NCBI GenBank assembly: GCA_945860265.1 | Contig: CAMAQF010000009.1 | Coordinates: 1-64,000, forward strand | Length of the DNA: 64,000 bases | DNA from: Emticicia agri | GTDB lineage: Bacteria > Bacteroidota > Bacteroidia > Cytophagales > Spirosomataceae | Reading direction: 5' to 3' | Part shown: piece by piece, positions 27,141-37,106 of the stretch | Layout of the letters: each line of letters starts with the position of its first letter | How positions within the stretch are numbered: the stretch's first letter is position 1 | Notes under the pieces: model-generated | What the model was told of the DNA's origin: nothing | What the model saw: only the letters and a program-made list of their open reading frames with translations | Database searches by the model: none | Made by a program: the position numbers and the translations under genes

Positions 27141-30100
27141 TTAAGCCTTTAGTTTCTCAGCTTCTGTTTTTTTCTTTCTTTCTAACAAAACTCGTTTGTA
27201 GTCAGTAGGGAATACTTTTACAAAGTTTGATACTTCACTATTGAAATTAGCCAATATTCTTTCAGCTACTTCACTCTTCGTTTCTTTCGAATGTTTCTCG
27301 ATGAATGCTTTTAACATTTCAGTATCATCAGTATCTGCAGTCTCTAAACTTACCATTTCTTTGTTACATTTTGCATCAAAAATTTTCTTTGGGTCATAAA
27401 CGAAGGCAATGCCACCACTCATCCCTGCAGCAAAGTTGCGTCCAGTTTCGCCCAAGATAATAACTAAACCACCTGTCATATATTCCAAACCGTGGTCACC
27501 GATGCCTTCAACAACAACTTTAGCACCCGAATTTCTCACGCAGAAACGTTCGCCAGCGATACCATTAATATATGCTTCACCCGAAGTTGCACCATAAAAT
27601 GCCACGTTTCCGATAATCATATTGTTTTCGGCTTTAAATGTCGCTTTTCTATCAGGATAAACAACTAATTCAGCACCACAAAGACCTTTACCGAAATAAT
27701 CATTCGAATCTCCTTCAAGTTCTAGTTTTAAGCCCTTTGTCGAGAATGCACCAAATGATTGACCAGCCGTACCTCGGTATTTATAATGAATCGTTCCATA
27801 AGGCAATCCTGTTCCCTGATAAACTTTCGAGATTTCGTTAGAAGTCATTGCTCCAATCGAACGGTTCAAGTTATTTACCAAGTATTCTGCTTCAACTTCT
27901 GCTTTATTTAAAATTGCTGGTTGAGCGTCTTGTATCATCTGCCAGTCAAGCACTTGTGAAATACCGTGGTCTTGTTCTTCTTGTTTATATTGAGCAACAT
28001 CGAAAGTTGTCGGTTCTTTGAAAAGAACACCAGAAAGGTCAATTTTCTTATATTTCCAGTGAGTAATATCAGTGCGTTTTTCTAGCATTTGCGATTGTCC
28101 AACCATTTCATTGATCGTACGGAAACCTAATTCAGCCATGATTTCACGCAATTCCATTGCTAAATAAGTAAACATATTTACAACGTGTTCAGGTTTTCCG
28201 CTGAACATCGCACGCAATTCTTTGTTTTGAGTCGCAACTCCAACTGGACAAGTATTTAAGTGACATTTACGCATCATGATACAGCCGACTGCTACTAATG
28301 CAGCAGTTGCAACACCAAATTCTTCGGCACCGAGTAAAGCCGCAACAGCAAGGTCTTTACCTGTACGCATCTGACCGTCAGCTTGTAAAACTATTCTACC
28401 ACGTAATTTATTTTTCACCAATGTTTGGTGTGCTTCGGCTAGACCTAACTCCCATGGTAAGCCTGCATGACGCACCGATGATAGGGGAGAAGCACCCGTT
28501 CCACCGTCGTGTCCTGCAATTAAAACGACATCAGCATGAGCTTTCGTAACACCTGCAGCAATTGTGCCGACCCCTGCCTCTGAAACTAATTTTACTGAAA
28601 TTCTGGCATCACGATTTGAGTTTTTTAAGTCATAAATCAATTGAGCCAAATCTTCAATCGAATAAATATCATGGTGTGGGGGTGGAGAAATCAAGCCAAC
28701 ACCTGGCGTACTGTGACGTACGCGACCAATCCAATCATCTACTTTATGGCCTGGAAGTTGTCCACCCTCACCGGGTTTCGCACCTTGTGCCATTTTGATT
28801 TGTAGTTCTTTAGCATTGGTCAAATAATGACTTGTTACACCAAAACGTCCAGAAGCTACTTGTTTGATTGATGAATTTAAATTATCACCATTTTTATCTT
28901 TTTCGTAACGAATTTCGTCTTCTCCTCCTTCACCCGAATTCGAGCTTCCACCAATGCGGTTCATAGCAATCGCTAAAGTAGTATGAGCTTCCCAAGAAAT
29001 CGAACCGAATGACATCGCACCGGTGGCAAAACGCTTGAATATACTTTCGATAGGCTCAACTTCCTCTAAAGGAATTGAAGTTCCTTTTTTGAATTGAAGT
29101 AATCCACGCAGTGTTAATGCATCTTTACTTTGGTCGTTTATGAGTTTTGAATATTGCTTGAAAATTTGGTAACCTTTTTCCAAATCTTTTTCGCCAACTC
29201 GTCCTGATTGTTGTAATAAGTGAATCGACTGAGGATTGAACATGTGACGTTCGCCACGTTGTTTCCATTGATATATTCCACCAACTTCGAGTCTATTGAT
29301 TGATTCTTGTGGAGTTTCAGGGAATGCTACACGGTGTCTTACGAATGCTTCTTTGGCTATTTCGTCCAAGCCCATACCGCTGATACGTGAGATTGTTCCC
29401 GTAAAATATTTATCAATAACTTGTTTGTTCAGACCAATACACTCAAATATTTGAGCTCCTTGATAAGATTGTAATGTAGAGATTCCCATTTTAGAAAATA
29501 TCTTCAGCAATTCTTTATTAATCGCCTTTATATAGTTTTTATATAATGTATAATCATCATGCTCGCCTTCGATTAGGCCTTTTTTATTCATCCAAGTAAG
29601 TGTTTCAAATGCCATATAAGGGCAAATTCCTGAAGCACCATAACCAATTATGGTAGCAAAGTGGTGCGTTTCCCAAATATCACCAGCTTCAACCAAAATA
29701 CCTGCTTTTCCACGGATACCTTTTCTTATGAGGTGATGATGAATTGCAGCGGTTGCCAACAACGAAGGAATCGGTGCGTGGTCAGTATCGATAGCACGGT
29801 CAGAAAGAATCAAAATTTCGAAACCGTCTTCGATGGCATCTTCAGCATACCGGCAAATTCTTTCCAAACCAAAAGCTAGTGCTTTTCCAATATCTTCGCT
29901 AGTTGAATTGAAGTAAGTATTGATGGTTTTTGCTTGGAAACCTTTGTAATCAACAAATCGAAGTTTATCGAACTCTTCAATCGTTAAGACTGGTTGATCA
30001 AGTTGCACCAAACGGCAATGAGCTGGTGACTCAGTTAGAATATTTTCGTTAGAACCCACAAACGAAATTAATGACATGATTGAACGTTCACGAATTGAGT

Positions 30101-31712
30101 CAATCGGTGGGTTGGTAACTTGGGCAAATAACTGCTTAAAATAATATGATAAATGTTGACTTTGGTCTGAAAGAATTGCTAAAGGAGTATCAACACCCAT
30201 TGAACCAATGGCTTCCATGCCAGATTGTGCCATCGGTGCTAGAATCATACGTAAATCTTCGGAGGTATAACCAAACGTGATTTGACGTTTCAATAAAGTT
30301 TCTTCGCTGTAATGTTGATAAGGACGAATCGACTTAGGAAGAACCTCAGTTTTGATTTTGTATTCATCCAACCACTCTTGGTAAGGTTGACGTGAACAAA
30401 TTTCAGCTTTTACTTCTTCATCAGGAATGATACGGCCTTGCTCCATATCAACCACAAACATCTTTCCAGGTTGTAAACGACCTTTTGAAACTACTTTTGC
30501 TTGGTCAATATCCAAAACTCCAGCTTCTGATGCCATTATAACTGTATCATCATCCAAAACCCAATAGCGGGACGGACGAAGACCATTTCTGTCAAGTGTT
30601 GCACCAACCATTTTTCCATCAGTAAATGATATCGAAGCTGGACCATCCCAAGGCTCCATTATGGCTGCATGGTATTCGTAAAATGCTTTTCTTTTCTCAT
30701 CCATCGTATCGTTTCCGTCCCAAGCTTCTGGAACTAGCATCATCATTACGTGTGGTAATGAGCGACCCGATAAATAAAGTAATTCGATTACGTTATCAAG
30801 TTGAGCCGAATCTGAATTTCCTGCATCACAGATTGGCAAAATCAAGTCCATTTCTTCTTTGGTGAAAAATTTAGAAATGAATGATTTTTCTCCAGCTCGA
30901 ATCCAGTTGACATTTCCTTTAACGGTGTTGATTTCACCATTGTGAGCAATAAATCGGAATGGCTGTGCCAATTTCCAAGAAGGGAAAGTATTGGTTGAAA
31001 AACGTGAGTGAATCACTGCAAAAGCAGAAGTTACAGCCTCATTATGCAAATCTGGAAAATAATATTTTAATTGCTCGGTGGTCAATTGCCCTTTATAGGA
31101 GATTGTTCTGCACGAAAGCGACGAGAAATAAAAATGTTCCTTAGCTCCAACTACAGCTTCGCGTATGATGCGAGAAGCATATTGGCGAAGAATATATAGT
31201 TTACGCTCAAAATCAATTTCTTCGGTAATATCAACTGGACGTTTGATAAACACCTGTTCAATGTTTGGTTCAACTGATGCCGATCCCTCTCCCAAAATGT
31301 CACCTTTGGTCTCAACAACACGATATCCAAGTAATTCTAAACCCAATTTTTCAATCTTTCGGTTTAAAATATCACGACATTCTTCTCGCTCGGTTTTATC
31401 CATCGGGAAGAAAATCATACCAACACCATACTCACCAACAGCAGGCAGATGAAAGTAAAGTTTATTACATTCATCTAAAAAGTACTCGTGAGGAATTTGG
31501 AGTAAAATACCCGCACCATCTCCAGTATTAGGGTCGCAACCACATGCACCACGATGATCCATACGTTCGAGCATTTTAATCGCATCGGCTACAATTACGT
31601 GCGACTTACGTCCTTTTAAATGAGCCCTAAAGCCAATTCCACAGGCATCATGTTCAAATTCTGAGCGATAAAGGCCTTGTTGTTGCTCTGTAACTTGTTC
31701 AGTTTCAATCAT
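27141..31712 (-). CDS. gltB: glutamate synthase, large (alpha) subunit
   Basis: GltB makes two glutamates from glutamine and 2-oxoglutarate in ammonium assimilation. The 1,523-residue product has the full domain order: N-terminal glutamine amidotransferase with catalytic cysteine in DACGIGF (a short propeptide of about 20 residues is expected to be removed), central domain, FMN-binding synthase domain (GGTGASPLSSVRHAGLPWELGL and CHLNTCPVGVATQ cluster ligands) and the C-terminal beta-helix domain (GEAYINGIAGERFCVRNSGA). It is the first gene of the gltBD operon. The long divergent region upstream presumably carries its control sites. Confidence 0.99.
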   Translation of the reverse strand: MIETEQVTEQQQGLYRSEFEHDACGIGFRAHLKGRKSHVIVADAIKMLERMDHRGACGCDPNTGDGAGILLQIPHEYFLDECNKLYFHLPAVGEYGVGMIFFPMDKTEREECRDILNRKIEKLGLELLGYRVVETKGDILGEGSASVEPNIEQVFIKRPVDITEEIDFERKLYILRQYASRIIREAVVGAKEHFYFSSLSCRTISYKGQLTTEQLKYYFPDLHNEAVTSAFAVIHSRFSTNTFPSWKLAQPFRFIAHNGEINTVKGNVNWIRAGEKSFISKFFTKEEMDLILPICDAGNSDSAQLDNVIELLYLSGRSLPHVMMMLVPEAWDGNDTMDEKRKAFYEYHAAIMEPWDGPASISFTDGKMVGATLDRNGLRPSRYWVLDDDTVIMASEAGVLDIDQAKVVSKGRLQPGKMFVVDMEQGRIIPDEEVKAEICSRQPYQEWLDEYKIKTEVLPKSIRPYQHYSEETLLKRQITFGYTSEDLRMILAPMAQSGMEAIGSMGVDTPLAILSDQSQHLSYYFKQLFAQVTNPPIDSIRERSIMSLISFVGSNENILTESPAHCRLVQLDQPVLTIEEFDKLRFVDYKGFQAKTINTYFNSTSEDIGKALAFGLERICRYAEDAIEDGFEILILSDRAIDTDHAPIPSLLATAAIHHHLIRKGIRGKAGILVEAGDIWETHHFATIIGYGASGICPYMAFETLTWMNKKGLIEGEHDDYTLYKNYIKAINKELLKIFSKMGISTLQSYQGAQIFECIGLNKQVIDKYFTGTISRISGMGLDEIAKEAFVRHRVAFPETPQESINRLEVGGIYQWKQRGERHMFNPQSIHLLQQSGRVGEKDLEKGYQIFKQYSKLINDQSKDALTLRGLLQFKKGTSIPLEEVEPIESIFKRFATGAMSFGSISWEAHTTLAIAMNRIGGSSNSGEGGEDEIRYEKDKNGDNLNSSIKQVASGRFGVTSHYLTNAKELQIKMAQGAKPGEGGQLPGHKVDDWIGRVRHSTPGVGLISPPPHHDIYSIEDLAQLIYDLKNSNRDARISVKLVSEAGVGTIAAGVTKAHADVVLIAGHDGGTGASPLSSVRHAGLPWELGLAEAHQTLVKNKLRGRIVLQADGQMRTGKDLAVAALLGAEEFGVATAALVAVGCIMMRKCHLNTCPVGVATQNKELRAMFSGKPEHVVNMFTYLAMELREIMAELGFRTINEMVGQSQMLEKRTDITHWKYKKIDLSGVLFKEPTTFDVAQYKQEEQDHGISQVLDWQMIQDAQPAILNKAEVEAEYLVNNLNRSIGAMTSNEISKVYQGTGLPYGTIHYKYRGTAGQSFGAFSTKGLKLELEGDSNDYFGKGLCGAELVVYPDRKATFKAENNMIIGNVAFYGATSGEAYINGIAGERFCVRNSGAKVVVEGIGDHGLEYMTGGLVIILGETGRNFAAGMSGGIAFVYDPKKIFDAKCNKEMVSLETADTDDTEMLKAFIEKHSKETKSEVAERILANFNSEVSNFVKVFPTDYKRVLLERKKKTEAEKLKA

Positions 31713-31867
31713 CGTACTAAATAAAATTGATTTTAAATTTTACCAACACGGAATACAATTCCAATTGTGTTTTTGTTGTATTAAATTTATAAATCATCCA
31801 CCTATATAATGTTTTGTAAGGTATGTATATGACGTAGATTTCTTATAAATATTTTGCAATATAATTA

Positions 31868-31901
31868 CAAATATATTTGGCATAATAACATTTTAACCAA
31901 A
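31868..31901 (-). promoter_or_regulatory. candidate promoter of gltBD
   Basis: On the minus strand TATATTTG (31875 to 31868) matches the -7 consensus, with TTTG (31901 to 31898) 22 bp upstream. The spacing is slightly long. The leader would be about 150 nt. Confidence 0.35.
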
Positions 31902-32161
31902 TTATCTTTCATCAATAAAAAATACTTGTTATAACAACAAATATTATGAGAAAAATACAAGGTATTGTACTGTTTATAGTGTTTGAATAGGTTTTGATAA
32001 CTTTTTAAAGACCTTTCCTTAGATAGGTGATTTTATAATTAAATGATTATTTAATTGTTAAGTGAGCAGAGCAATTTTGTTTATTTTACATATATAGAAA
32101 TTTTACTTGGGTAAGAATTTATATAAATTTTAGATGAAATTTATGCTTAAATGGCACTAAA

Positions 32162-32194
32162 TTGCTGACAATCAATATATTATGTTTATTTTTG
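32162..32194 (+). promoter_or_regulatory. candidate promoter of the GH108-like gene
   Basis: TATTTTTG at 32187-32194 fits the -7 consensus and TTG at 32162-32164 is a weak -33 element 22 bp upstream. The ATG follows at 32218. Confidence 0.4.
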
Positions 32195-32217
32195 TGCTTC
32201 ACCATTAAAAACAATTT

Positions 32218-32829
32218 ATGACTACCAAAAAAAGTAAATTATTCATGTCACTTATTTTAATCTTTTCTTTTCAATTATTATCTGCTGCATCATTTGATAA
32301 ATACTTCCCGAAACTAATCAAGTTTGAAGGCATTGGCTACGGAATTCACCAGCCAATTTGGGGAAACAAATCCTTTTCAAAAAATGAAGCTTATCAAATT
32401 TATAAAATACACTACTGGGATAAATACAATGCCTCAATGTTTAAAAATCAAGGGGTCGCAGAAGTTCTTATTGACCAAATAATCAATGCAGGCGTAGGCA
32501 AAGAACGCGTAAATATCAAAGCATTTGAAGCTATAATCGGGGTAAAACAAGATGGATATTTATCGATCAGCGATATTAGAAAGGCTAATAGTTTTATTTT
32601 TCCTGCACAGATTATTAACCCATTTGTCAATTACCGATTACATTATTATAACAGCCGAACCAACGCAAAAAAATACAGAGGTTGGATAAGTCGTGCGAAG
32701 AGCTTTTATCAAAAAACTAAAGAAGGAAATTTATTGGCCGATTATCTGATCCTACCGAATATATTGATTAAAATAGAGAATTCATTGGTTACAAGGTATG
32801 AAAACGAAGAAATTACTGTAACCAATTAA
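32218..32829 (+). CDS. secreted GH108-like muramidase
   Basis: The 203-residue product has a signal peptide (FMSLILIFSFQLLSAASF) followed by a GH108-type domain. KLIKFEG carries the expected catalytic glutamate, and KNEAYQIYKIHYWDKYNA and AEVLIDQIINAGVGKE match family blocks. A putative peptidoglycan-binding part follows (FEAIIGVKQDGYLSISDIRKAN). The loop between the catalytic Glu and the first helix is much shorter than in phage-type relatives, which have a longer DPGG-containing segment. Export suggests action on the periplasmic cell wall. It is a single gene. Confidence 0.78.
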   Translation: MTTKKSKLFMSLILIFSFQLLSAASFDKYFPKLIKFEGIGYGIHQPIWGNKSFSKNEAYQIYKIHYWDKYNASMFKNQGVAEVLIDQIINAGVGKERVNIKAFEAIIGVKQDGYLSISDIRKANSFIFPAQIINPFVNYRLHYYNSRTNAKKYRGWISRAKSFYQKTKEGNLLADYLILPNILIKIENSLVTRYENEEITVTN

Positions 32830-32852
32830 TAAATACTAATCCTCCTTAAATG

Positions 32853-32889
32853 CTATCAGTCATAGAATTATCATTTTATTGACTGATAG
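32853..32889 (+). terminator. hairpin after the GH108-like gene
   Basis: CTATCAGTCA at 32853-32862 pairs perfectly with TGACTGATAG at 32880-32889 around a 17-base loop. No strong T-run follows, so termination is only probable. Confidence 0.45.
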
Positions 32890-33017
32890 TATGATTAGTT
32901 TCATTTAATGATTTTGCTAACATGAAATTTAATACGTAAATGCTTCTATAAAATACTTGTTTTTTTAGACTACTGATTAAACGAATTTTACCGTTTACTG
33001 CTTTTTTTAATTAATGC

Positions 33018-33056
33018 AGGCGACAGTCTTGTTTTTTTAAGTAAAAAAAAGACAGC
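33018..33056 (-). terminator. candidate terminator of the sulfur operon
   Basis: A T-rich arm and an A-rich arm (GTCTT..TTTTTTT and AAAAAAAAGAC) pair over about 11 bp with one bulged base around a 4-5 base loop. It is downstream of cysN on the minus strand and could work in both directions. Confidence 0.45.
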
Positions 33057-33135
33057 CAAAAATAAACCATTTTTTTTAACCTAAACTAAAAAACCTAATA
33101 GTTTGCTTGCTGAATATATTTTTAAAATTAACTCT

Positions 33136-34395
33136 TTATTCTACAAATCCAACGCCTACAGTGCTATTACTGCTCTCATCAATTAAAATAAACGAACCAT
33201 TTGCTGGATTCTCTTCATATTTATCAGCAAAAATTGGACTTGCTGTTTTCAATGAAATCCAACCTATTTCGTTTAATGTCAAACCACCATTCACAGGTGC
33301 TTCATTGCTCAAGGACATATTTTTGATGTCGATAACCGAACTTATATTGGTAATTTTGGCTTTTACTCGATTTATTCCATGTTGAAGTAAATAAGTTTTG
33401 CCAACTGTAAGCATTTGGTTATCTAACCAGCAAATTTTTGCATTAACCTCTTTGCGTGATTCTGGTTTTTCACCTACTTTTATGAGCATATTGCCTCTAC
33501 TTAGGTCAATATTGTCTTCGAGTGTGATTACAACTGAATCTTTTGCGTTTCCTGATTCTAATTGAATACCAAATTTTTCAATTGTTTTTATTTTGCTGAT
33601 TTGCCCACTAGGAAGAGCCTCAACTAAATTTCCAATTAAGAATGTTCCGCTGGCAATTTTACCTGCATAACCTCTATAATCGTGGTATTCTTCTGTTTTT
33701 GGTCTAACAACGTGCTGAACTGGAAATCGTGCTTGAATTGTACTGAGTTCTAAATTTTGAGTGCCGAAGTTTTCTAATGTATCTAATAAAGTTGCTCCTT
33801 CGTACCAAGGAGTTTCATTTGATTTACGCACTAAGTTTTCCCCGTAAAGTGAAGAAATTGGAATAAACTGAAGCGTTTGTCCTTTAAAACTAACTTGTTT
33901 GGCAATTTCCAAAAGCTCATTTTTGATAGCCTCAAACTTTTCTTGGCTGTAAGTTACCAAGTCCATTTTATTAACTGCCACAATTATATTTTTGATGCGA
34001 AGCATAGAAGAGATATAAAAGTGACGTTTTGTTTGCTCAACCACGCCATTACGTGCATCAATCAAAATAATGGATACTGATGTATTTGAGGCACCTGTAA
34101 CCATGTTTCGAGTGTATTCAAAGTGACCAGGTGTATCGGCAATTATGTATTTACGATTAGGTGTGCTGAAATAAATATGAGCTACATCAATCGTTATACC
34201 TTGCTCACGCTCAGCAATTAAGCCGTCAGTTAAAAGTGATAGATCAAGAAAATCAATACCTTTTCGTTTAGAAGCTGACTCAAGAGCTTCTATTTTATCT
34301 TTTGTAATTGATTTCGTTTCATAAAGCAAACGCCCTATAAGTGTACTTTTTCCATCATCTACTGAGCCTGCTGTTGCAATTCTTAATATATCCAT
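33136..34395 (-). CDS. cysN: sulfate adenylyltransferase, GTPase subunit
   Basis: CysN hydrolyses GTP to drive formation of adenosine 5'-phosphosulfate (APS) by CysD. The 419 residues show the elongation-factor-like GTPase domain: P-loop GSVDDGKSTLIGRLLY near the start, G3 DTPGHFEYTRNMVTGA and G4 NKMDLV, followed by two beta-barrel domains. No APS kinase (CysC) domain is fused at the C-terminus. It is the last gene of the sulfate assimilation cluster, 115 bp after cysD. Confidence 0.97.
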   Translation of the reverse strand: MDILRIATAGSVDDGKSTLIGRLLYETKSITKDKIEALESASKRKGIDFLDLSLLTDGLIAEREQGITIDVAHIYFSTPNRKYIIADTPGHFEYTRNMVTGASNTSVSIILIDARNGVVEQTKRHFYISSMLRIKNIIVAVNKMDLVTYSQEKFEAIKNELLEIAKQVSFKGQTLQFIPISSLYGENLVRKSNETPWYEGATLLDTLENFGTQNLELSTIQARFPVQHVVRPKTEEYHDYRGYAGKIASGTFLIGNLVEALPSGQISKIKTIEKFGIQLESGNAKDSVVITLEDNIDLSRGNMLIKVGEKPESRKEVNAKICWLDNQMLTVGKTYLLQHGINRVKAKITNISSVIDIKNMSLSNEAPVNGGLTLNEIGWISLKTASPIFADKYEENPANGSFILIDESSNSTVGVGFVE

Positions 34396-34399
34396 ATTA

Positions 34400-34413
34400 C
34401 CCCTAACCCCTAA
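34400..34413. repeat. two exact heptads next to the cysN start codon
   Basis: CCCCTAA occurs twice in direct succession, starting 4 bp from the cysN initiation codon (34393-34395). Confidence 0.45.
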
Positions 34414-34509
34414 AGGTGGATTTTTATTCTTTTTCTCTGAAAAAGGTATGTTTTTAAATTGTGATTTGTAAACTTAGAAATAGGGTAAACACCTTTTTTT
34501 GGTTGGGGC

Positions 34510-35445
34510 TTAAAAATATCCCGCTTGTTTACGTTTTTCCATGGCTGCTTCTGAGCGTTTGTCGTCGATTCTGGCTCCACGTTCAGATATTTGTGCCGAA
34601 AGAATTTCTTCGATTACATCGTCTAAATTATCAGCTGTTGAAGCAACTGCTGCCGTACAGGTCATATCGCCAACTGTGCGAAAACGTACTTGAATTTTGT
34701 AAGGTACTTCGTCTTCAGATTTATTAATAAATTCAGAATCTGCCCAAATCATGCCATCACGTTCAAATACTTCTCTTTCGTGGGTAAAATAGATTGTTGG
34801 GATTCTTAATTCTTCTTCTTTGATATAATTCCATACGTCTAGTTCTGTCCAGTTTGAAATTGGGAAAACCCGCACGTTTTCACCCAATTCGATTTTGCCA
34901 TTTAACATATCGAATAATTCTGGACGTTGTTTTTTAGAATTCCATTGACCGAAATCGTCACGAACCGAAAATATACGTTCTTTTGCACGGGCTTTTTCTT
35001 CATCACGTCTTGCTCCACCAATACAGGCATCGAACTTAAATTCTTCAATAGCGTCTAAAAGCGTTACAGTTTGCAGAGCATTACGACTCGCATATTTGCC
35101 AGTTTCTTCCTTTACTTTGCCTTGTTTGATAGAATCTGCTACGTATCTTATGTGAAGTTCCAAACCTAGTTTATTAACCAACCAATCACGGTATTCAATC
35201 GTTTCAGGGAAATTATGACCAGTATCTACATGAAGAAGAGTAAAAGGAATTTTTCCTGGGTAAAATGCTTTTTGGGCGAGTCTCACTACTGTAATTGAAT
35301 CTTTTCCGCCCGAAAACAATATAGCTGGTTTTTCAAATTGAGATGCTACTTCACGTAGAATATAGATCGCTTCATCTTCCAATTCTCTTGGAAACGAACT
35401 ATCATTCGCCTGATAAACCGTTGTTTTTTCTGAAAATGTACTCAT
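34510..35445 (-). CDS. cysD: sulfate adenylyltransferase, catalytic subunit
   Basis: CysD is the PP-loop ATP pyrophosphatase subunit that joins sulfate and ATP to give APS. The 311 residues contain the PP-loop FSGGKDSITVVRLA near 44-57, the HVDTGHNFPET block and the GGARRDEEKARAKERIFSVRD block, with a C-terminal ERGARIDDKRSEAAMEKRKQAGYF-type end found in this family. It lies upstream of its partner cysN and 88 bp downstream of cysH. Cytoplasmic. Confidence 0.98.
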   Translation of the reverse strand: MSTFSEKTTVYQANDSSFPRELEDEAIYILREVASQFEKPAILFSGGKDSITVVRLAQKAFYPGKIPFTLLHVDTGHNFPETIEYRDWLVNKLGLELHIRYVADSIKQGKVKEETGKYASRNALQTVTLLDAIEEFKFDACIGGARRDEEKARAKERIFSVRDDFGQWNSKKQRPELFDMLNGKIELGENVRVFPISNWTELDVWNYIKEEELRIPTIYFTHEREVFERDGMIWADSEFINKSEDEVPYKIQVRFRTVGDMTCTAAVASTADNLDDVIEEILSAQISERGARIDDKRSEAAMEKRKQAGYF

Positions 35446-35506
35446 TTATTATATTATTGTGTCAAAGTCTATTTTTGATTGAAAATGTAAAATTGTAGAT
35501 AAACTC

Positions 35507-35534
35507 TGATAATTGATAATTGTTAATTGGAAAT
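35507..35534. repeat. exact heptad tract at the cysH stop codon
   Basis: Four 7-base units, TGATAAT, TGATAAT, TGTTAAT and TGGAAAT, run without a break and touch the stop codon of cysH (35534-35536). Confidence 0.6.
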
Positions 35535-36208
35535 TAAGCATGCAGCCCACATTCTTTCTTTGATTCTTCCCACCACCAACGGCCAGCTCTTGGATGTTCG
35601 TCAGGGTCAATTGCTCTTGTGCAAGGTTGACAACCAATACTTATGAAACCTTTTCGGTGAAGTGGATTGTCTGGCACTTTATTTACTGTTATATATTTCA
35701 AAACGTCCTTATGGGTCCAGTTAATCAATGGGTTGAATTTCCAGACTTTGTTTCCTTCGTCCCATTCCCAAATTTTCATGTCGTTGCGGTTTTCTGATTG
35801 TTCGGCACGTAAACCAGTAATCCAAACTTCTGCTCCTGACAATGCTCTTTTTAAAGGATCAATTTTTCGAATAAAGCAACATTCCTTGCGATTTTCTATT
35901 GATTCATAAAAACTATTTGCTCCTTTTTGGGTTAGGATCTGTTGAACTTTTTCAGTATTTGGAAAATAAATATCGATGTTTTGTTTGTATTTTGAGCGAG
36001 TTCTGTCAATTAATTCGTAAGTTTCTTGAAAAAGTCGACCAGTATCGAGAGAGAAAACTTTTATGTCAATTTTGTTTTTGAAAATAGCATCAGTTATCAC
36101 CTGGTCCTCTTGACCGAGTGAAGTTGAAAAAACCACTTTTGATGGGTACTTTCCTGCTAAATAGCTAAGACTTTCAGCTAATGAATATTTTTCTAAAATA
36201 TCTAACAT
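35534..36208 (-). CDS. cysH: assimilatory APS reductase (CysH family)
   Basis: Reduces adenylyl sulfate to sulfite. The 224-residue product has the CC pair at 110-111 and the CxxC pair at 193-196, the four ligands of the [4Fe-4S] cluster of APS-type reductases, plus the catalytic Cys220 in the C-terminal ECGLHA. PAPS-specific enzymes lack the cluster ligands. The absence of any APS kinase in the operon agrees with direct use of APS. It lies 14 bp downstream of the TauE/SafE gene on the same strand. Confidence 0.95.
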   Translation of the reverse strand: MLDILEKYSLAESLSYLAGKYPSKVVFSTSLGQEDQVITDAIFKNKIDIKVFSLDTGRLFQETYELIDRTRSKYKQNIDIYFPNTEKVQQILTQKGANSFYESIENRKECCFIRKIDPLKRALSGAEVWITGLRAEQSENRNDMKIWEWDEGNKVWKFNPLINWTHKDVLKYITVNKVPDNPLHRKGFISIGCQPCTRAIDPDEHPRAGRWWWEESKKECGLHA

Positions 36209-36221
36209 ATAAGTAGGTAAC

Positions 36222-37103
36222 TTAAAACAAAACCTTTGCTAAATTCCAAATATTTAAAAGTACAACCAAAATACCGACTGAAATCATGATAGATTTTGGT
36301 TTAAAAAATTTCACTAAAAATGCACCCAATGGTGCTGCAAAAACGCCACCGATGATTAGACCAACTATTGCTTGCCATGCTTGAATATCAATAAATAACA
36401 TAAAAACGCCTGTGCTAAAAAATGATACAAAAAACTCGGCAGTGTTTACTGTTCCAATTGCCTCTTTTGGTGCATTGCCTTTACTAATGAGGTTTGAGGT
36501 AACCAAAGGACCCCATCCACCACCACCAACAGAGTCAAGGAATCCACCAAAAAGTCCAAGTAAACCTAAGTTTTTGTTTTGTGGTTCGGCTGGGCGAGTT
36601 TTAAATGCTTTTGAAATAATGATGCCACCCAATATAATCATATAAATTGATATATACGGCTTTATCATTTTTCCATCAAAAACATTTGAAATTAGATACG
36701 CACCAAACATTGAACCAATTACACCAGTCAATACGATTCGGAAAAATAATTTTTTATTAATATTGCCAAAGTAAATATGTGATAAGCCTGAGACGCCAGT
36801 TGTAAAAACTTCGGCAGTATGCACGCTCGCACTTGCATAAGCGGGCGGTACTCCAAGCCCTAAGAGCATTGATGTACATGAGGCACCATAAGCCATACCA
36901 AGTGCACCATCTACCAATTGTGCTATAAAGCCGATGCCAATATAATACAATAATACAGTATCAAATGTAAATGAAAATCCACTTAATCCAGTCGATATTC
37001 TGTAAATCAAAATGCCGAGTAGTGAGATCTTCATAAAAATCATTGCGTAAGCTATGAATTTTATTTGTACATTTTCGCTTAACGCAATTGCGATTCTTTT
37101 CAT
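36222..37103 (-). CDS. TauE/SafE family sulfite or sulfur-anion permease
   Basis: The 293-residue membrane protein has about eight hydrophobic segments in two related halves, with GIGFIAQLVDGALGMAYG and GLFGGFLDSVGGGGWGPL, the repeated family motifs. Members move sulfite, sulfoacetate, taurine or related organosulfur anions. It is sandwiched between the sulfite reductase (3 bp) and APS reductase (14 bp) genes, so it most likely imports a sulfur source or exports excess sulfite. No other sulfate transporter gene is in the operon. Confidence 0.9.
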   Translation of the reverse strand: MKRIAIALSENVQIKFIAYAMIFMKISLLGILIYRISTGLSGFSFTFDTVLLYYIGIGFIAQLVDGALGMAYGASCTSMLLGLGVPPAYASASVHTAEVFTTGVSGLSHIYFGNINKKLFFRIVLTGVIGSMFGAYLISNVFDGKMIKPYISIYMIILGGIIISKAFKTRPAEPQNKNLGLLGLFGGFLDSVGGGGWGPLVTSNLISKGNAPKEAIGTVNTAEFFVSFFSTGVFMLFIDIQAWQAIVGLIIGGVFAAPLGAFLVKFFKPKSIMISVGILVVLLNIWNLAKVLF

Positions 37104-37106
37104 AAT

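Larger units (their letters stand above)
31713..32217. other. divergent AT-rich intergenic region between gltB and the GH108-like gene
   Basis: About 505 bases without a gene. It holds candidate promoters for both flanking genes, a perfect 12-bp palindrome TTGTTATAACAA at 31926-31937 that could be an operator, and an inverted repeat AATTAAAT-GATT-ATTTAATT near 32038-32057. No RNA gene was recognised. Confidence 0.6.
32830..33135. other. convergent intergenic region with two hairpins
   Basis: About 306 bases between the GH108-like gene and cysN. Besides the two hairpins listed separately I see no gene; the sequence is otherwise AT-rich and without long open frames. Confidence 0.6.
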
